Source of the DNA: Pantoea allii
GTDB taxonomy: Bacteria; Pseudomonadota; Gammaproteobacteria; Enterobacterales; Enterobacteriaceae
Assembly: GCF_002307475.1 (NCBI RefSeq)
Contig: NZ_NTMH01000034.1
Location: 124,001 to 188,000 of the forward strand
DNA length: 64,000 nt
Direction of reading: 5' to 3'
The position numbers and the translations under genes were made by a program. The notes beneath the pieces are model-generated. The model saw only the letters and a list, made by a program, of their open reading frames with translations, was not told the DNA's origin and made no database searches. This document shows, in pieces, positions 52,038-60,601 of the stretch. Position 1 is the stretch's first letter. Each line of letters begins with the position of its first letter.

Positions 52038-52631
52038 ATGCAAAAAGTTGTTCTTGCCACCGGTAATCCCGGCAAAGTACGTGAACTGGCGGATCTGCTC
52101 GCCGCCTTTGGTCTGGATATCGTGGCGCAAACCGAACTCGGCGTCGAATCCGCCGAGGAAACCGGCCTGACCTTTATCGAAAACGCCATCCTGAAAGCGC
52201 GTCACGCCGCGCAGCTTACCGGGCTTCCTGCTCTTGCAGACGACTCCGGGCTGGCCGTAAATGCGCTGGGTGGCGCGCCCGGGATTTATTCTGCCCGCTA
52301 TGCCGGTGAAGAGGCCAGCGACCAGCAGAACCTGGAAAAACTGCTTCAGGCGCTGGAAAATACGCCCGACGGGCAACGTCAGGCACAGTTCCACTGCGTG
52401 CTGGTCTATTTACGTCATGCTTCTGATCCCACGCCGCTGGTGTTCCACGGTAGCTGGGACGGGGAAATTACCCGGACGGCAGCCGGTAACGGTGGGTTTG
52501 GTTACGATCCCGTGTTCTATGTTCCGGCATTGGGTAAAACCGCCGCCGAACTGACTAAAGCAGAGAAAGGAAACGTCTCTCATCGTGGTAAAGCATTGAC
52601 GCTGTTACTGGAAGCGATGCGTAATGCCTGA
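52038..52631 (+). CDS. rdgB: dITP/XTP pyrophosphatase
   Basis: House-cleaning NTPase that removes dITP, ITP and XTP. It has 197 residues from ATG 52038, equal to E. coli. Signature pieces: [14 protein letters not shown] (substrate loop), [34 protein letters not shown], and [20 protein letters not shown]. An in-frame ATG at 52017, touching the yggT stop, is an alternative start. It overlaps hemW by 8 bases. Confidence 0.97.
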   Translation: MQKVVLATGNPGKVRELADLLAAFGLDIVAQTELGVESAEETGLTFIENAILKARHAAQLTGLPALADDSGLAVNALGGAPGIYSARYAGEEASDQQNLEKLLQALENTPDGQRQAQFHCVLVYLRHASDPTPLVFHGSWDGEITRTAAGNGGFGYDPVFYVPALGKTAAELTKAEKGNVSHRGKALTLLLEAMRNA

Positions 52632-53763
52632 TTTACCGCCTCTGAGTTTGTACATCCACATTCCCTGGTGTGTACAGAAATGCCCCTACTGTGATTTTAA
52701 TTCTCACGCCTTAAAGGATGAGGTGCCGCACGTTGAATATGTGCAGCACCTGCTGCGCGATCTTGAAAACGATCTGCCGCTGATTCAGGGTCGCGAGGTT
52801 CGCACGGTGTTTATCGGCGGCGGCACGCCAAGCCTGTTAAGCAGCAGCGCCATGCAGATGTTGATGGATGGTGTGCGCGAGCGCCTGACGCTGACGGCAG
52901 ATGCGGAAGTCACGATGGAAGCGAACCCGGGCACGGTAGAAGCTGACCGCTTCAGCGCTTATCAACGCGCCGGCATTAACCGCATCTCCATTGGCGTACA
53001 GAGCTTCAGTCCGCAGAAGCTGGAACGACTGGGCCGTATCCACGGACCAGACGAAGCGAAACGCGCCGCCGAACTGGCTCAGGGATTAGGCTTACGCAGC
53101 TTCAACCTTGACCTGATGCATGGCCTTCCCGATCAGTCACTGACGGAGGCGCTGGACGATTTACGCCAGGCGATTGCGCTCAATCCACCGCATCTTTCCT
53201 GGTATCAGTTGACCATTGAGCCGAATACCTTATTTGCCTCTCGCCCGCCCACACTGCCGGATGATGACGCCCTGTGGGATATCTTCGAGCAGGGTCATCA
53301 GTTGCTGACCGCCGCCGGTTATCAGCAATACGAAACCTCGGCCTATGCCAGGCCGGGCTACCGCTGTGAACATAACCTGAACTACTGGCGGTTTGGTGAC
53401 TATCTCGGCATTGGCTGTGGTGCGCACGGCAAACTGACCCAGCCCGATGGCCGCATTGTCCGCACGATAAAAGTGCGTCATCCGCGTGGCTTTATGAAGG
53501 GAAACTATCTCGACAAGCAGTACGACGTTGTGGACAGTGATAAGCCGTTTGAGTTCTTTATGAACCGTTTTCGTCTGCTGGAGCCCGCGCCGCGTGCTGA
53601 CTTTAGCCGCTATACCGGGCTGGATGAAACGTGGGTTCGCCCGCAGATCGACCAGGCGCTTGCCGCAGGCTACATCACCGAAACGCCGGAATGTTGGCAA
53701 ATTACAGAGAAAGGCAAACTGTTCCTGAACACGTTGCTGGAGCTGTTTTTAGCGGAAGCGTAG
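52624..53763 (+). CDS. hemW: Heme chaperone HemW (radical SAM)
   Basis: Radical-SAM protein that inserts heme into respiratory enzymes; not an active coproporphyrinogen oxidase. It has 379 residues (E. coli 378). The 4Fe-4S motif is Cys16, Cys20, Cys23 in [29 protein letters not shown] and MEANPGTVE bind SAM, and [13 protein letters not shown] follows. A HemW C-terminal domain is present (YEYSAYAR-type region as [13 protein letters not shown]). It overlaps rdgB by 8 bases. It converges on the GntR gene across 63 bases. Confidence 0.96.
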   Translation: MPDLPPLSLYIHIPWCVQKCPYCDFNSHALKDEVPHVEYVQHLLRDLENDLPLIQGREVRTVFIGGGTPSLLSSSAMQMLMDGVRERLTLTADAEVTMEANPGTVEADRFSAYQRAGINRISIGVQSFSPQKLERLGRIHGPDEAKRAAELAQGLGLRSFNLDLMHGLPDQSLTEALDDLRQAIALNPPHLSWYQLTIEPNTLFASRPPTLPDDDALWDIFEQGHQLLTAAGYQQYETSAYARPGYRCEHNLNYWRFGDYLGIGCGAHGKLTQPDGRIVRTIKVRHPRGFMKGNYLDKQYDVVDSDKPFEFFMNRFRLLEPAPRADFSRYTGLDETWVRPQIDQALAAGYITETPECWQITEKGKLFLNTLLELFLAEA

Positions 53764-53826
53764 CGCATTCCCGGCCCGGAAGCCTGACGCAACAGGTTAG
53801 CGTAACCGGGCCGTTTACACCGCCGT

Positions 53827-54561
53827 TCAACCGCGCTCGGTATTCTGCCTTAGCTGTAACAGCCTCGTGTTAATAATGGCGATGTTAACCTCACAGGGCA
53901 TACCATCATCCAGATAGACGGTTTCGTTGATCTCCAGCGCCGCATCATTCGCATTAAAATTCAGCAGCCTGAGCTGCTCACCGTCGGTAACGTTGATGGC
54001 ATTCAGTTGCTGATCACGACGCTGAATTTTCTTGCCGGTGATCTGTTCAATGTACGAATATTTTGAGATTTCCAGTCGCCCAAACTCCATGCTGTTAAAC
54101 AGGCTGACGGGCAGATGGATATATTCCAGCGCGACAGGGATGTCATCAAAGCACATCAGACGAACGATTTTGTATATCTGGTCGCTGTTCTTGATGCGTA
54201 AAGCCTGCGCCATATCGGGCCCGGGCACTTTGATAATACTGGCAGTGAGCACCTTCCTGACCGCTTTGTGTCCTTTTTTGTGCGCCTGATAATCAAACGG
54301 CGAAAGCGCATGAAACCGGCCAGAATGATTACTCTTGCCGATTGAGCCGACAAACAAGCCCGAACCTTTTACCCGATAAATGCGCTGCTGCTCAATAAGG
54401 ATTCGGGTAGCTTCCCGCACCGTCGCCCGGGTAATGCCAATGTTCTTGGCAATGGCAATTTCCGTGTCCAGCTTATCGCCCGGCAGAAGGCCATCCTGCA
54501 TGATCTTCGTCAGAATATAGTCGACAACCTCTTTTTGCTTCTCTGTAATGCCATCGAACAT
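53827..54561 (-). CDS. GntR-family regulator with UTRA domain (HutC subfamily)
   Basis: Predicted repressor of the divergent PTS operon. It has 244 residues from ATG 54561 (MFDGITEKQKEVVDY), whose GGGA site is better spaced; ATG 54567 two codons earlier is possible. The winged HTH is at the N-terminus (LDTEIAIAKNIGITRATVRE), the wing YRVKGSGLFVG follows, and a UTRA effector-binding domain occupies about 95-240 (YKIVRLMCFDDIPVALEYIH). HutC-type proteins often bind sugar phosphates. The E. coli equivalent position carries yggM and ansB, so this cluster is accessory. Confidence 0.88.
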   Translation of the reverse strand: MFDGITEKQKEVVDYILTKIMQDGLLPGDKLDTEIAIAKNIGITRATVREATRILIEQQRIYRVKGSGLFVGSIGKSNHSGRFHALSPFDYQAHKKGHKAVRKVLTASIIKVPGPDMAQALRIKNSDQIYKIVRLMCFDDIPVALEYIHLPVSLFNSMEFGRLEISKYSYIEQITGKKIQRRDQQLNAINVTDGEQLRLLNFNANDAALEINETVYLDDGMPCEVNIAIINTRLLQLRQNTERG

Positions 54562-55026
54562 CAGCATGTTCCCGAATAGTGTGCCCGTGCCTGCGGTGCG
54601 CTACAGCAACGCCTTTACGCCTGATTTCCGTCACGACGTGCCAGTAAGAAAGGACCCAGATGTGATCCAGCTAACGATTTTGCACTCAAATTCCCTTCGT
54701 CCAGCCAGAAATGATTCTTGCATATTGTATCTGTACAGGTCGAGGTGCATCATCAAGATGACTAGACAGGTTTAACATGTCTATACGTAAGAAACGTTTT
54801 TTGCAACAGCGGATGTTCAAAACTGATGCGTGCAGTCAAAATAAAAACCATAATTTATAATGGTTTATATTTATTTTCTTTTTCATCCTGCTGCCAGCCG
54901 TTTTGCTGGATAAAACGGAAAAGGGATGACAGCGTGAAGAAACAAAGAAAGCTGACTGTACAGCTTGATGAATGCGGCGAGCCTGCATCCTGACTTTTTT
55001 GCATAACTTTTTATCCAGGATAACGT
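54562..55026. other. Divergent control region between GntR gene and PTS operon
   Basis: 465 bases without a firm gene. It holds the palindrome at 54763-54783, two copies of CTGTACAG (54731-54738 and 54956-54963), an imperfect CRP-like half site TGTGATCCAGCTAACG (54661-54676), and an AT-rich stretch (54835-54880). A GTG frame of 19 codons (54934-54993) ends 33 bases before EIIA, with AAGGGA ahead of it; it might be a leader peptide but is not called as a gene. Confidence 0.55.
54763..54783 (+). promoter_or_regulatory. Putative GntR/HutC operator palindrome
   Basis: Arms TAGACAGGTT (54763-54772) and AACATGTCTA (54774-54783) are complementary at 9 of 10 positions around one T. Overlapping its right end, GTCTATAC (54779-54786) fits the HutC-subfamily core GT-N-TA-N-AC. 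The position between the regulator and the PTS operon supports an autoregulatory operator (inference). Confidence 0.7.
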
Positions 55027-55488
55027 ATGGCGAATCTGACCCAATGGCTGAATGCCGACAAAATTCACTATCTTGAACGCGTTTCTGACTGGAAAGCCGC
55101 GATTCAGGTCACTGGCGATCCCCTGCTCAGAGAAGGTGCGATTTCACAGGATTACATCGACACGATTGTCCGCCTTAAAGAGGAAACCGGCCCCTACTTC
55201 GTTATCGCACCGCGCATTGCCATGCCGCATGCCCGCCCTGAGCAGGGCGCAATGAAGCTGGGACTCTCCGTGGTGAAGCTTGCAAACCCGGTCACCTTTG
55301 ATGCGGGGGAAAACGATCCTGTCGACATTCTTTTCATGTTCTCCGCCCCTGACAGCAACAGCCACATCGAGATGATCTCGCAGCTGGCTGAAGTCTTGAC
55401 TGACGACGCCATCATGGAACGCGTGTACCAGGCACAAAGCCAACACGCGTTGTGCGCGGTGCTGTTAGCAAACGACATGTCCAATTAA
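55027..55488 (+). CDS. PTS EIIA component, ascorbate/mannitol type (UlaC-like)
   Basis: Cytoplasmic phosphocarrier of 153 residues in the EIIA-2 fold. The phosphorylated His is His68 in RIAMPHARPEQG, the same number as in E. coli UlaC. GEFP-type blocks LGLSVVKLANPVTFD and ILFMFSAPDSNSHIEMISQL are typical of the UlaC/SgaA group. ATG 55027 is preceded by CCAGGATAAC. First gene of a three-gene operon with EIIB (26 bases on) and EIIC. Confidence 0.92.
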   Translation: MANLTQWLNADKIHYLERVSDWKAAIQVTGDPLLREGAISQDYIDTIVRLKEETGPYFVIAPRIAMPHARPEQGAMKLGLSVVKLANPVTFDAGENDPVDILFMFSAPDSNSHIEMISQLAEVLTDDAIMERVYQAQSQHALCAVLLANDMSN

Positions 55489-55513
55489 CCTATTCAAATT
55501 CAAAGAGGTTTTT

Positions 55514-55783
55514 ATGAAAATTATGGCAGTGTGTGGTTCAGGCCTGGGAAGCAGCTTCATGATGGAAATGAACATCAAAAAAGTGCTTAAAGCGATTGAT
55601 GTCACGGCGGACGTTGAGCATTCCGATCTCGGCTCAGTGACACCGGACGTGGCGGATGTGTTTGTTATGGCAAAAGACATCGCCTACAGCGCTAACCTGC
55701 CGCCGGAAAAAGTCATCATCATTAATAACATTATCGACCTGAAAGAAGTTGAGCAAAAAATTCGCGAGTACTTCAATAAATAA
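55514..55783 (+). CDS. PTS EIIB component, ascorbate type (UlaB-like)
   Basis: Small cytoplasmic phosphocarrier of 89 residues of the lactate/ascorbate-type EIIB fold. The active-site Cys7 is in MAVCGSGLGSSFMMEMNIKK, the P-loop-like phosphocysteine motif. It ends with a helix DLKEVEQKIREYF. It is preceded by AAAGAGGTTTTT and lies between EIIA and EIIC. Confidence 0.92.
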   Translation: MKIMAVCGSGLGSSFMMEMNIKKVLKAIDVTADVEHSDLGSVTPDVADVFVMAKDIAYSANLPPEKVIIINNIIDLKEVEQKIREYFNK

Positions 55784-55827
55784 TCCTGTCACCCACTTAT
55801 AAAAGAACACTTACCGCTGAGGTTATT

Positions 55828-57204
55828 ATGTTTATACAAAACCTTTTACTGGTAGTTGTCGACGTGCTGAAAGTCCCCTCTATTCTGGTCGGACTGGTGG
55901 CGATGTTCGGTCTGATCGCGCAACGCAAACCGCTGCCGGATGTGATAAAAGGCACGGTAAAAACCATCCTGGGTTTTTTAGTACTGGCAGGCGGTGCCAC
56001 GGTGTTGGTTGGTTCACTAACGCCGCTGGGGGATATTTTTAAGCACGCATTTAACGTTCAGGGAATTATTCCAAATAATGAGGCGATGGTGTCTATCGCC
56101 CTGGCGAAGTATGGCGCGCCCACGACGCTTATCATGGCGTTTGGCATGGTGGCAAATATCACCGTTGCCCGTTTTACCCGCCTGAAATATATCTACCTCT
56201 CTGGTCATGTCACCTTTTATATGGCCTGTATGATTGCCATTATCCTGTCGGTGGCCGGATTTGAAGGCGTGCAGCTTATTTATACCGGCTCGCTGACGCT
56301 GGGAATGTTAATGGCTTTTTTCCCGGCACTGGCTCAGCCCTATATGCGTAAAATCATTGGGCACGATCAGGTTGCACTGGCGCATACCGGCACGGTGGGT
56401 TATGTCCTGTCAGGCTGGATAGGTTCTCTGGTGGGCAAAGGTTCAAAATCCACTGAAGAGATGAACATGCCAAAAAACCTGAGTTTTTTGCGTGACAGCA
56501 CCATCTCGATTTCCCTGACGATGATGATCATCTATTTTATTTTGTCCGTCTCAGCGGGCAGGGAATATGTGGAGAGTCAGTTCAGCCACGGACAAAACTA
56601 TCTGGTGTACTCGTTTGTGCAGGCTATTACCTTCGCTGCGGGTGTCTTTATTATCCTTCAGGGCGTGCGTTTAATTCTGGCGGAAATTGTGCCGGCATTT
56701 ACCGGGTTTTCAGAGAAGCTGGTGCCCAACGCGCGTCCGGCACTGGACTGCCCTATCGTTTTCCCTTATGCGCCTAATGCCGTTCTGGTTGGCTTTATTT
56801 CCAGCTTTGTCGGCGGACTGGTGGGGCTGTTTATTCTTGGACAGCTGCACTGGATATTAATCCTGCCAGGTGTCGTACCGCACTTTTTCTGCGGCGCAAC
56901 GGCAGGCGTATTTGGTAATGCAACCGGCGGTAAACGCGGGGCAATGTTAGGGGCCTTTGCGCACGGTATTCTGATTACCTTCCTGCCGGTCGCCTTATTA
57001 CCTGTGCTGGGTGCCATCGGCCTGACCAACACCACCTTCTCGGACACCGATTTTGGCGTTACGGGGATACTGCTGGGTAATATGGCCAGGTTCCTTGATA
57101 AGGGAACGATCACCATGGTGATCACGGGAATTTTTGCCCTGCTGGTTATTTATAACTACGTTGCCAGCAACAAAACGGTCGCTAAAGAGGTTAACAACGA
57201 CTAA
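55828..57204 (+). CDS. PTS EIIC permease, UlaA/SgaT family
   Basis: Inner-membrane PTS permease of 458 residues with about 10-11 hydrophobic segments, of the ascorbate (UlaA/SgaT) family. Conserved pieces are GLIAQRKPLPDVIKGTVKT, FRDSTISISLTMMIIYF-type (LSFLRDSTISISLTMM) and the late GFISSFVGGLVGLFILGQLH and GVFGNATGGKRGAMLGAF. No gene for ascorbate catabolism (ulaD, ulaE, ulaF, ulaG) follows; a terminator does. The substrate could be ascorbate or another sugar acid or pentitol, and is not decided by the sequence. Confidence 0.9.
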   Translation: MFIQNLLLVVVDVLKVPSILVGLVAMFGLIAQRKPLPDVIKGTVKTILGFLVLAGGATVLVGSLTPLGDIFKHAFNVQGIIPNNEAMVSIALAKYGAPTTLIMAFGMVANITVARFTRLKYIYLSGHVTFYMACMIAIILSVAGFEGVQLIYTGSLTLGMLMAFFPALAQPYMRKIIGHDQVALAHTGTVGYVLSGWIGSLVGKGSKSTEEMNMPKNLSFLRDSTISISLTMMIIYFILSVSAGREYVESQFSHGQNYLVYSFVQAITFAAGVFIILQGVRLILAEIVPAFTGFSEKLVPNARPALDCPIVFPYAPNAVLVGFISSFVGGLVGLFILGQLHWILILPGVVPHFFCGATAGVFGNATGGKRGAMLGAFAHGILITFLPVALLPVLGAIGLTNTTFSDTDFGVTGILLGNMARFLDKGTITMVITGIFALLVIYNYVASNKTVAKEVNND

Positions 57205-57212
57205 ATCCTGCC

Positions 57213-57244
57213 AGGGGCTGATGAATTCAGCCCCTTTTGTTTTG
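57213..57244 (+). terminator. Intrinsic terminator after the PTS operon
   Basis: AGGGGCTGA (57213-57221), loop TGAAT, TCAGCCCCT (57227-57235), then TTTGTTTT. Closes the PTS operon 8 bases past the EIIC stop. The rest of the gap to yggN holds nothing recognisable. Confidence 0.92.
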
Positions 57245-57397
57245 CAACGGATTCAGGAAGGGCGCAACCTTGATGACGCCTGACCACGGACGTCTTCATC
57301 GCCAGGGCGCGCAGACCCTGAGAACGGGCGACCACTGGCTCAATGAACCGCACGGTGAAGGGCAGACGACCTGCCGGAGCAGGCCCTCTGTGAAGCA

Positions 57398-58114
57398 TTA
57401 CTTCAGCGAACTGACCAGTGTTTTCCGGTCTTTCTCCAGAGCAATAACCCGGTTACAGACCGCTTTTCCAAACTGCTGGAAGTCGGCTTCCTGATTATTC
57501 CACTCGCTCTGAATGGCGTTTTGCAGGCCGCCAAGATTCCCCATCAACCCCTGTAAACCGCTGCCGCCACCGTTGGACATGGCTTTGCTGCCCATCTCAT
57601 TGATGCTGTCCTGCAGAATACCGCCCATCGCCTGATTAACCAGTTGCTGACCATCGGCACGAACCTGATCGATCGCCTGATGATGGAAGGTTAAACCATC
57701 ACTGCGATGCTCAATAATGCGGTTCATCTGGGTTTTTAACTGGGTATTCAGCGTTGCCAGCCGCCCATGTAACCGGCTGGATTCCCCGACTTGCTGGGTG
57801 ATGATGTTATCCAGCGCAGCACGCCCTTTCTCCAGACGTGATGTGGCACCGTTATCGATCCAGGGAAGATCGCGACGTAAGGCATTTTGATAATCAATCG
57901 CCTTCTGACGGTTAGCCGCATTCATCGTCATTTTCTGACCGTTGAACTGCACATCGCCCAGCGTCGAGATCTGCATGTTGCCGTTTTCACCCACCACCTG
58001 CACGTTTTGTGGCGTAATAACAACATCATCCTGTGGTTTGACACTGCACTCCCAGGCGGCCTGGGCCTGCGTTGCTGCCAGTAAAAGACCGGCGACCAGC
58101 GCGTTACGAATCAT
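57398..58114 (-). CDS. yggN: DUF2884 periplasmic protein YggN
   Basis: Exported protein of 238 residues (E. coli 239) with unknown function. Signal peptide MIRNALVAGLLLAATQAQA, mature end AWECSVKPQDDVVITPQ. Mid-region RLEKGRAALDNIITQQVGES and MNRIIEHRSDGLTFHHQAID is helical, and VNQAMGGILQDSINEMGSKA is highly conserved. It is the last gene of trmB-yggL-yggN, 42 bases after yggL. Confidence 0.93.
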   Translation of the reverse strand: MIRNALVAGLLLAATQAQAAWECSVKPQDDVVITPQNVQVVGENGNMQISTLGDVQFNGQKMTMNAANRQKAIDYQNALRRDLPWIDNGATSRLEKGRAALDNIITQQVGESSRLHGRLATLNTQLKTQMNRIIEHRSDGLTFHHQAIDQVRADGQQLVNQAMGGILQDSINEMGSKAMSNGGGSGLQGLMGNLGGLQNAIQSEWNNQEADFQQFGKAVCNRVIALEKDRKTLVSSLK

Positions 58115-58156
58115 ACAATCTCCCTGTGTGGGTGTGAAAGCGACACTGCTGGTAAC

Positions 58157-58483
58157 TTAGTCCCACCAGACGTCAAAGAGTTCGGTCACTTTCACATCCT
58201 GCAGCTTGCGGTCGTCCAGCCACTTGCGTACCAGCTCACGATGTTCATCGGTGCATTTACCGGTTTGCTCCAGGCAAATCAGCCCTTCCCATGCCAGATA
58301 ACCGCTACCATCGAAAGCCAGACCATTAGGCGCGATCGCTTCATTGATGAACTGATTCAGGGTTTCGTCGATGTCACTTTCAGCGGTGCCTTCAGGAAAA
58401 CGCCAGGCCACAGAAAAGCCCAGTTCCTGAAATTCATCAATATGTAATTTTTTACGTAAACGGCGGCTGCGTTGTGTGGCCAT
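58157..58483 (-). CDS. yggL: DUF469 protein YggL
   Basis: Small basic protein of 108 residues, equal in length to E. coli YggL. It has been found associated with 50S ribosomes. [20 protein letters not shown] is the basic N-terminus, and the acidic/hydrophobic end VTELFDVWWD is conserved. It overlaps trmB by one base (TAATG-type), so translation is coupled. Confidence 0.94.
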   Translation of the reverse strand: MATQRSRRLRKKLHIDEFQELGFSVAWRFPEGTAESDIDETLNQFINEAIAPNGLAFDGSGYLAWEGLICLEQTGKCTDEHRELVRKWLDDRKLQDVKVTELFDVWWD

Positions 58484-59202
58484 TATTTCACCCTCTCAAA
58501 CATTAAATCCCATACGCCATGGCCTAAACGCTGCCCGCGCTGCTCAAATTTTGTCAGTGGACGCGTTTCCGGACGCGGCACATACGTGCTGTCTTCAGAC
58601 AGGTTTTGATAACCTGCAATGCTGCTCATGACCTCAAGCATATGTTCTGAATAGGCTTCCCAGTCGGTCGCCATATGGAACACGCCACCCAGCTTAAGTT
58701 TACGCATCACCAGTTCGGCAAAGGGCACCTGCACAATGCGGCGTTTATTGTGACGGGCTTTATGCCACGGGTCCGGGAAGAAAAGCTGAACCATGCGCAG
58801 TGAGTTATCAGGAATCATTTTTTCCAGCACTTCAACAGCATCATGACACATAACCCGCAGATTGCTGACCTCCGCTTCTTTTGCAGAAGCCAGACAGGCC
58901 CCCACGCCCGGCGCGTGCACTTCAATCCCCAGGAAGTTTTGATGTGGCGTATTTTGCGCCATGGTCACCAGCGAGGCGCCCATACCAAAGCCAATTTCCA
59001 GGGTCACCGGCGCATCACGACCAAACAGCACAGGCAAATCAATGGGATCAGGCTGATATTCAACACCCATCTCCGGCCAGTAATTATCCAGCGCCAGCTG
59101 CTGGCCTTTGGTTAAGCGGCCCTGACGGCGCACAAAACTACGAATCCGACGCAACGGGCGTCCATTTTCATCATATTCCGGGGTGATGACATCATTAATC
59201 AT
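58483..59202 (-). CDS. trmB: tRNA (guanine-N7-)-methyltransferase TrmB
   Basis: Makes m7G46 in tRNA with SAM. It has 239 residues, equal to E. coli. The SAM-binding motif is [15 protein letters not shown], with [16 protein letters not shown] after it, and the catalytic [18 protein letters not shown] loop. First gene of trmB-yggL-yggN. In E. coli it is directly divergent from mutY; here 4.5 kb of melR-melAB separates them. Confidence 0.97.
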   Translation of the reverse strand: MINDVITPEYDENGRPLRRIRSFVRRQGRLTKGQQLALDNYWPEMGVEYQPDPIDLPVLFGRDAPVTLEIGFGMGASLVTMAQNTPHQNFLGIEVHAPGVGACLASAKEAEVSNLRVMCHDAVEVLEKMIPDNSLRMVQLFFPDPWHKARHNKRRIVQVPFAELVMRKLKLGGVFHMATDWEAYSEHMLEVMSSIAGYQNLSEDSTYVPRPETRPLTKFEQRGQRLGHGVWDLMFERVK

Positions 59203-59400
59203 GTAGAAGCCTGCTGGTTTGCCTGTTCTGGGAAACGGGCATTATGCAAAGTTCAAAAGCAGAAGCAAGCCTTTGCCACGTTCTGCTTTATTCCTGGGTG
59301 CCCTGAAGCGCGATTTCCTGCCTGAGTGTAGAGTAAACCGCAGAAATTTCCTTGTTGAGATCACCCTGTCAGGATCTCGACGCATCACGCGAAAAACGGC

Positions 59401-60336
59401 TTATAAAGCCATCGTCTGCCGCCGCTGCTGGCTCAGCTTACGATACTGCTGTGGAGACATGCCGACATATTTAGCAAATGTACTGTAGAAGCGGCTGCTG
59501 GATCGGAATCCGGCCGTCAACGCCACATCAAGCACGGTGATATCGGTGTCGCTCAATAACGCTCTGACATGGTTGATGCGCATGGCGGTAATGTACTGTT
59601 TTAACGTGAGCTGCATAACGCGCTGAAAAATGCCCATCGCATAATTGGCATTGAGCTTAACGTGTTCGGCTACGTCATTGATGGTCAAAGCCTGATCGTA
59701 GTTATCCGCAATAAATTCCAGCATCTGACTGACATAAAACTGGGCATGACGCGACACACTGTTTTTGTGCGTGCGAGAGGTTTTGTTCACCCCTACCGGC
59801 TGCCATCCCGACAAACTAAAGCGTTTAAGCATCAGGCCAATTTCATCGACGGCAAGCTGGCGGATCTGTTCGTCGGGGCTGTTGAGTTCCTGCTGCCAGC
59901 GCTGCACTTCAAACACACTGAGTTGCTGCTTTGCCACAGACTTAATCACCATGCCGTGAGTAACATGATTGATTAACTCTCTGTCGAGCGGCCAGGACAA
60001 AAACAGATGCATCGGCAGGTTAAGGATAGCCATGTTCTGGCAGTTGCCGGGACGCGTAAGCTGATGCGGCGTACAGGCCCAAAACAGCGTGATGTAACCC
60101 TGTTTAATCTGGACGACTTCATTATTGATCAGGTACTCCACGTCACCGTCAAACGGGACATTCACCTCCACCTGACCGTGCCAGTGGCTGGTGGTCATGG
60201 CCAGCGGCGGACGCAGTTCGATATCCATGCGCTGGTATTCAGAATAGAGCGACAGCGGACTGCGGGTCTGCTTTTCATCGCTGCTACACATATGCGGGTC
60301 GGGTGGAAGCGGTACGCCAGGCTGCATCATCATCAT
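59401..60336 (-). CDS. melR: AraC-family melibiose regulator MelR
   Basis: Melibiose-responsive activator of melAB. It has 311 residues from ATG 60336, slightly longer at the N-terminus than the 302 of E. coli; four successive ATGs (60336, 60333, 60330, 60327) lie after AGGAGAGGGA, so the start is uncertain by a few codons. The sensor half is near-identical to E. coli (MCSSDEKQTRSPLSLYSEYQ, FWACTPHQLTRPG), and the AraC HTHs are ALTINDVAEHVKLNANYAMG and ALTAGFRSSSRFYSTFAKYV. Divergent from melA across 265 bases. Confidence 0.96.
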   Translation of the reverse strand: MMMMQPGVPLPPDPHMCSSDEKQTRSPLSLYSEYQRMDIELRPPLAMTTSHWHGQVEVNVPFDGDVEYLINNEVVQIKQGYITLFWACTPHQLTRPGNCQNMAILNLPMHLFLSWPLDRELINHVTHGMVIKSVAKQQLSVFEVQRWQQELNSPDEQIRQLAVDEIGLMLKRFSLSGWQPVGVNKTSRTHKNSVSRHAQFYVSQMLEFIADNYDQALTINDVAEHVKLNANYAMGIFQRVMQLTLKQYITAMRINHVRALLSDTDITVLDVALTAGFRSSSRFYSTFAKYVGMSPQQYRKLSQQRRQTMAL

Positions 60337-60469
60337 TCCCTCTCCTGAATTATCAGAACCCTGCCATATCTGAAGGGCTCAGGCCAGTAGCAGAGGCCAA
60401 AAATGGGCGGTTCGCGTTAATAATTCTCTGCTTTTCAGGCCAGATACTCTTCTTTCCAGGTAAATTTAT

Positions 60470-60519
60470 CCCAAAAACTCAGATCCGATGCTGGCGGCGG
60501 GCAGATCTGAGCTTTTGGG
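60470..60519. promoter_or_regulatory. 16-bp inverted repeat between melR and melA
   Basis: Arms CCCAAAAACTCAGATC (60470-60485) and GATCTGAGCTTTTGGG (60504-60519) are complementary at 15 of 16 positions with an 18-base spacer. It lies 83 bases before melA. A MelR-type operator or a cruciform is possible; I do not recall this arrangement in E. coli. Confidence 0.75.
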
Positions 60520-60601
60520 AATGCTCCCCTGATTAGAAGGAAGTTTCGTTAGTTACGGCGTGACACTATGACGTTATCCAACCTTGCAATGGAGCATCCT
60601 G

